Assembly (NCBI RefSeq): GCF_032017025.1
Contig: NZ_DALZQO010000033.1
Span: forward strand, 1-27,267
Direction of reading: 5' to 3'
Length of the DNA: 27,267 nt
From: Hydrogenoanaerobacterium sp032017025
GTDB taxonomy: Bacteria; Bacillota; Clostridia; Oscillospirales; Ruminococcaceae
Below, piece after piece: positions 24,204 to 27,267 of the stretch; the first letter of the stretch is position 1; the number at the start of each line of letters is the position of its first letter. The translations under genes and the position numbers were made by a program. The notes under the pieces are model-generated. The model saw only the letters and a list, made by a program, of their open reading frames with translations, was not told the DNA's origin and searched no databases.

Positions 24204-24533
24204 ATGCTGGTACGCTATAAGAGAAATAAGCAAACTGCCTGTTACGATTCAAACAGTCTCATCACCGTAGGCAGTATACCACCGGACGAACGGCCTCACG
24301 GTCCGTTCAAAAGCTGCGGCAACTGCCCATACCCGTCCCACGGTTTCATCTGCTATAGCTCTGAGGGCGATTGCCTCAGAACGGATATGCAAATAATTGC
24401 GAATCGTCGAAAAGCTGTTGCAAAGAACGAGGTGAAACATGGAAACAAATTTGACAAAGCGAATCAAGGCGCTGACCCATCATTACCGTCCAAAGCTGCA
24501 TACCGAAAAGCGAACCGTCCGGTGGGCGGATGA
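24204..24533 (+). CDS. Small Cys-rich protein of mobile-element accessory type
   Basis: Start ATG at 24204 after GGAAAGGAAAA; 109 residues. The centre has a Cys cluster CGNCPYPSHGFICYSSEGDC that could hold a metal. The frame runs about 95 bases into the next gene, an unusually long overlap; the last 30 residues look like translation of another gene's frame, so the true stop may have been lost by a small shift. I recall similar short proteins preceding MmcB-like genes in clostridial elements, function unknown. GC content here is clearly higher than to the left. Confidence 0.55.
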   Translation: MLVRYKRNKQTACYDSNSLITVGSIPPDERPHGPFKSCGNCPYPSHGFICYSSEGDCLRTDMQIIANRRKAVAKNEVKHGNKFDKANQGADPSLPSKAAYRKANRPVGG

Positions 24534-25050
24534 GGTGTGGACACCCTCAGGGATCGTGGACAGCTTCCGCTTTGAGGATTATTGCGAGGATGAGGAATAT
24601 CTCTGCAGGCTTCTGGATGCGGAACGGTTTTCCGAAAAGGACAACTGCCTGACGGCGCAGATGCACGAACCCGGAAGGTGTTTTCGGGATGGCGGCACGG
24701 AGAAGAATAATCAGAAATGCCACGGCTGTGTCCTGCGGTGCCATAACTGGCGCATCGGCATGATGGTCACCTGTTTCGAGGTCAAAATCACCTATCAGGA
24801 TTTCAAAAGCAGGAACGGCCATAACTTTCATGGAAACGAAAATTACTACTGCGTGCCGAAAGCCCTTGCCGCCAGAATCGCCGGGGATATCCCCAACCAC
24901 ATTGGCATCCTCACATATTTTGAGGGAGAACGCCAATACGGGCTCCGGCAATTCAAACCGGCTGAATGGCAGGAGGTATCCGATCAAACCAAGGTACTGC
25001 TGCTGTATAACGCTATGAAAAAATGGTGCGACGGAGCGGCCTTTGTGTAG
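24439..25050 (+). CDS. MmcB-like protein with PD-(D/E)XK-type core
   Basis: A 203-residue protein with GAGGTG before the ATG. Segments RWADEVWTPSGIVDSFRFEDY (about 28-48) and MVTCFEVKITYQDF (about 109-122) have the Asp...Glu-x-Lys spacing of the nuclease-like MmcB/DUF fold, followed by NGHNFHGNENYYCVP. A Cys-rich insert (CFRDGG...CHGCVLRCHNW) may bind zinc. The family occurs with antirestriction genes in Firmicute conjugative elements. It is probably DNA-associated; the substrate is unknown. Confidence 0.72.
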   Translation: METNLTKRIKALTHHYRPKLHTEKRTVRWADEVWTPSGIVDSFRFEDYCEDEEYLCRLLDAERFSEKDNCLTAQMHEPGRCFRDGGTEKNNQKCHGCVLRCHNWRIGMMVTCFEVKITYQDFKSRNGHNFHGNENYYCVPKALAARIAGDIPNHIGILTYFEGERQYGLRQFKPAEWQEVSDQTKVLLLYNAMKKWCDGAAFV

Positions 25051-25105
25051 CCGTTTCATATTCAGCATTTTAACGAATCAAAAAAATGAACAGGAGGAAT
25101 GACGC

Positions 25106-26335
25106 TTGGATAAAGAAAAAATCTTTGAAATAGAGCTCAGCCGCTGGAATCCTTCGGGTGCAAACCCCTTGGCAGGGATCACACTCCCCGCCACCCCCTA
25201 TGAGCTGGCGGATACGTTGGAAAGAGCGGGAATCACCGGGGACACCGTTTATTCTGTTGAGGTTCTAAGCAGCCAGATGGACTATCTGCCGCAATTTATC
25301 CAGCCCGATATCAATCTTCATGAACTGAACCACCTCGCCCAGCGGCTGTCTTCCCTGAGCGAATGGGATTTAGACTGCTTCGAGGGAACGGTGATGATGG
25401 ATGCCGTCCAGACCCAATACGCTCCCATTCCGGCGGAACGGCTCATCAACATGACACACAGCACTGACCAATGCCAGATTGCCTACGAAGCCTACGACGA
25501 TCCGTCCCTCGGTAAATTTTACGCGGATAATGACTTTGTACCGGCGCTGGAAAAGGTGTCAGATGAAGTCTACGCATATCTGGACTTCGGTAAAATCGGC
25601 AAGGAGATGCGTGAGGGCGAGGGTGGTGTATTTATGTCCCATGGCTATGTGGTGCAGAACGGCGAAATTGCAGCGGACTACCACAGCGGCGATGCGGTTT
25701 CCCTTGAAAAGCCGGATTATGCCGTGCTTCTCCGAGTCACCAAAGGATATTTCAGCGGCCCTGCACAGGACAGTGAACCGGCTGTTTATCTGAAACTCCC
25801 TGCCACGGATGCAGCGCTTATAAACGCGATGGATGCTGTCGGAGCCGCCTCCCCGGAGGAATGTGCATTTTCGGCGGAGGACTGCATGGCGCCCTTTTTG
25901 ACTGAAAAAATAAATGATGCCCTGTATGCCTCGGAGGGCGGCTGCTACGGTCTGGTCAATGAGCTGGCGGAACAGCTCCGGCAGCTTGAAACGGAAAACC
26001 GCCTGCCGACCTACAAGGCGATGCTGGAGGAAGCACCAGGCGATCTTTCTCTGGAGGAAGCCCTTGACCTTGCATCCATGACAGAGGAATTCAAGCTTTT
26101 GTCTGATTCGGTTTCTCCCGCAGAGTATGCGAAAAAGGAAATTCAGCGGATGCTGTCTTTGTCAGACGATAACGGACTGATCCTGTTCTGTAATCTGGAT
26201 AACTACGGGCGGTATCTTTTGGAGCAGCGCGGCGCTGCCGAAACCGAATACGGACTGCTGGAGCCGCAGAACGGCATGACGGTGGACCAATGCCTGAACC
26301 GTCCCGGCCAGAGCTTCGGTATGGAAATGAAATAG
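25106..26335 (+). CDS. ArdA-like antirestriction protein, multidomain
   Basis: A 409-residue acidic protein. The start is TTG at 25106 with AGGAGG eight bases before; there is no closer ATG. The N-terminal region (PLAGITLPATPYELADTLERAGITGD..., then NLHELNHLAQRLSSLSEWDLDCFEG) has the ArdA pattern of short repeated helical modules. Two further acidic regions follow (CQIAYEAYDDPSLGKFYADN and ESLSEW-like repeats to the C-terminus). ArdA proteins mimic DNA and block type I restriction enzymes when an element enters a new cell. The large size compared with classical ArdA (about 165 residues) matches the long versions in clostridial elements. It belongs to the right-hand element, not to the defence island. 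Confidence 0.75.
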   Translation: MDKEKIFEIELSRWNPSGANPLAGITLPATPYELADTLERAGITGDTVYSVEVLSSQMDYLPQFIQPDINLHELNHLAQRLSSLSEWDLDCFEGTVMMDAVQTQYAPIPAERLINMTHSTDQCQIAYEAYDDPSLGKFYADNDFVPALEKVSDEVYAYLDFGKIGKEMREGEGGVFMSHGYVVQNGEIAADYHSGDAVSLEKPDYAVLLRVTKGYFSGPAQDSEPAVYLKLPATDAALINAMDAVGAASPEECAFSAEDCMAPFLTEKINDALYASEGGCYGLVNELAEQLRQLETENRLPTYKAMLEEAPGDLSLEEALDLASMTEEFKLLSDSVSPAEYAKKEIQRMLSLSDDNGLILFCNLDNYGRYLLEQRGAAETEYGLLEPQNGMTVDQCLNRPGQSFGMEMK

Positions 26336-26411
26336 CAAATCTTTGTTGAGTTTTGGTATAGCTATTCTCATAAAGCTGTGGCATTGTGTTGTGCTGAAAG
26401 GAGGCGGTGAA

Positions 26412-26702
26412 ATGGATGAGAAGCTCATGGACTTGCTGGATATGGCTCTGGCGGAGCGCTTTCAGCTTGCGTATTCCGCCATGAGGGAATCAGACCCTCA
26501 GTCGGAAGAACTGGCACGGGAACTGCTCGAACTCAGCGCGAGCATTCAGAACAGCGCTGAGATTACGCAGCACACAAAGGACAGGATCAACGATTACCTG
26601 ACCGAAAATTCCGATATGGAGGTGAAGTTCCAGAAGCATCTGTACATTCAGGGCGCCAAGGACTGCGTGGCAGTGTTAAGAGAGCTTGGCATAATCAAGT
26701 AG
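26412..26702 (+). CDS. Small acidic helical protein
   Basis: A 96-residue protein. The start at 26412 follows AAAGGAGGCGG. It is predicted to be almost entirely helical (MDEKLMDLLDMALAERFQLA...), ending KHLYIQGAKDCVAVLRELGIIK. It resembles small proteins of unknown function found in the ArdA-containing modules of Firmicute elements. It lies 76 bases after the ArdA-like gene and before a terminator, so it is likely the last gene of that unit. Confidence 0.7.
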   Translation: MDEKLMDLLDMALAERFQLAYSAMRESDPQSEELARELLELSASIQNSAEITQHTKDRINDYLTENSDMEVKFQKHLYIQGAKDCVAVLRELGIIK

Positions 26703-26729
26703 CGCAGGCAAAGATGCCTGCGCTTTTTT
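26701..26729 (+). terminator. Terminator after the ArdA-like unit
   Basis: A perfect 10-bp stem (26701-26710 / 26715-26724), tetraloop AAGA and six T's; it overlaps the stop codon of the preceding gene. Confidence 0.92.
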
Positions 26730-26743
26730 AGACCCAACATCAA

Positions 26744-26821
26744 AACAGGGCCGTTTCCCCATACAGGAGGCGGCCCTGTTCTCTTTGCGCCCTTTTTGCC
26801 TTTCTTTCCGGGGAAACGGCC
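26744..26821 (+). promoter_or_regulatory. Two mutually exclusive hairpins in a leader
   Basis: Hairpin A pairs 26744-26753 with 26771-26780 (10 bp). Hairpin B pairs 26749-26760 with 26810-26821 (12 bp). They share 26749-26753, so only one can form. B ends one base before the ribosome site GGAAAGGAGG of the next gene, giving a plausible switch; this is inferred from pairing only. Confidence 0.45.
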
Positions 26822-26835
26822 GGAAAGGAGGACCC

Positions 26836-27171
26836 ATGCAGAAAGAACAGCTTGCAGAGCATCTGCGCCGGTATCACCACGGTGCGCAGCACGCCGTCTT
26901 AAGCAAAGAGCTGGAACGCAGCTTCGGCGTTTCGGGCAAGGAGCTGCGGGATCAGGTCAACGCCCTGCGCCGGGAGAGTGTTCCCATTGCCAGCGACCAG
27001 AACGGGTACTTTTATGCAAAAACCGAAGCCGAGGTACGCCTGACCATTCGGCATATGAGAAACCGCATCAGCGGAATCAGCGCCGCCATTACCGGTCTGC
27101 GGCGCTCCCTTGCGGCCTTTGACGATACGCAGCTGCGCCTGCCGCTGGAGAAAGGCGGTGATGAACCCTGA
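26836..27171 (+). CDS. Small winged-helix-type protein
   Basis: A 111-residue protein starting at ATG 26836 with AAAGGAGG before it. Residues 1-60 have the pattern of a winged HTH (VLSKELERSFGVSGKELRDQVNALRRESVPIASDQNGYFYA, with helix, recognition helix and wing). The C-terminal half is a basic helix (LTIRHMRNRISGISAAITGLRRSL). Such proteins commonly precede a D12-class methylase in Firmicute elements, as here, where the genes overlap. Possibly a regulator of that gene pair. Confidence 0.72.
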   Translation: MQKEQLAEHLRRYHHGAQHAVLSKELERSFGVSGKELRDQVNALRRESVPIASDQNGYFYAKTEAEVRLTIRHMRNRISGISAAITGLRRSLAAFDDTQLRLPLEKGGDEP

Positions 27172-27267
27172 ACAGCTTCATGTCCTGGATCGGCGGCAAG
27201 AAATCCCTGCGGGAGCTGATTGTCACCCTGTTTCCCCTCTATTATGAGCGGTACATTGAGGTGTTCG
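27168..27267 (+). CDS. D12-class adenine-N6 DNA methylase, N-terminal part only
   Basis: The frame reads (L/M)NSFMSWIGGKKSLRELIVTLFPLYYERYIEVF and runs off the window. FMSWIGGKK is the AdoMet-binding start of Dam-like D12 methylases, and YYERYIEVF also fits. The family normally begins MNSF, which places the start at the CTG at 27168, overlapping the stop of the preceding gene; an ATG at 27180 would remove four conserved residues. It may protect the element's DNA from restriction. Confidence 0.78.
   Translation, partial: MNSFMSWIGGKKSLRELIVTLFPLYYERYIEVF

Noticed and set aside
24547..25068. 173-residue minus-strand frame opposite the MmcB-like gene
   Set aside because: It is a shadow frame in GC-richer DNA; the plus-strand protein has recognisable conserved segments and a ribosome site.

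Overview
The window looks like a low-GC Gram-positive (Clostridia-type Firmicute) chromosome. Ribosome binding sites are strong AGGAGG types, promoters are TTGACA/TATAAT types, terminators are classical hairpins, and the protein families are ones common in clostridial mobile elements. No species is assigned. Most of the window (about 221-23763) is one AT-rich integrated element of about 23.5 kb. It interrupts a host tRNA-Arg(CCG) gene in the anticodon loop: the host 5' half is at 189-227 and the host 3' half at 23757-23801, and joined together they fold as a normal tRNA.

Left end (189-3950): the host 5' half is followed by two identical 191-bp tandem units. Each unit carries integrase arm-type sites and ends in the 5' half of a second, diverged tRNA-Arg(CCG). 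That second tRNA is complete at 571-647 and apparently replaces the host gene. Next comes a retron-like cassette: a consensus promoter, a highly structured RNA of about 255 nt, a 61-residue protein with a hydrophobic helix, an XRE regulator and a retron-type reverse transcriptase. A bidirectional terminator separates it from a convergent tyrosine integrase, whose 5' end is fused to a decayed DUF927-type helicase/primase gene (3953-4689).

Middle (4982-18628): a DUF6076-like protein and a small helical protein precede a six-gene leftward operon. It starts with an HTH-fused cytosine-5 DNA methyltransferase and continues with an Eco47II-family restriction enzyme, three unrecognised proteins (523, 712 and 338 residues) and a 1757-residue DUF1998 helicase resembling DruE of Druantia. 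Overlapping or near-overlapping genes point to one unit. A good promoter and a 22-bp dyad lie in front of the methyltransferase. I read this as a restriction-modification/Druantia hybrid defence system.

Right part of the element (18850-23763): a stand-alone superfamily 1 helicase with a C-terminal PD-(D/E)XK nuclease, a decayed coding remnant, and an HTH-HNH nuclease-small protein operon. The HTH protein is a paralogue of the methyltransferase N-terminus. Arm-type repeats then match those of the left end. I see no conjugation, capsid or replication genes, so this is a defence-loaded integrative island.

Right flank (23802-27267): a non-coding stretch with a tRNA terminator, two large REP-like palindromes and a strong terminator. 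It is followed by GC-richer rightward genes (Cys-rich small protein, MmcB-like protein, ArdA-like antirestriction protein, two small proteins, start of a D12-class adenine methylase), typical of the accessory region of a different mobile element.
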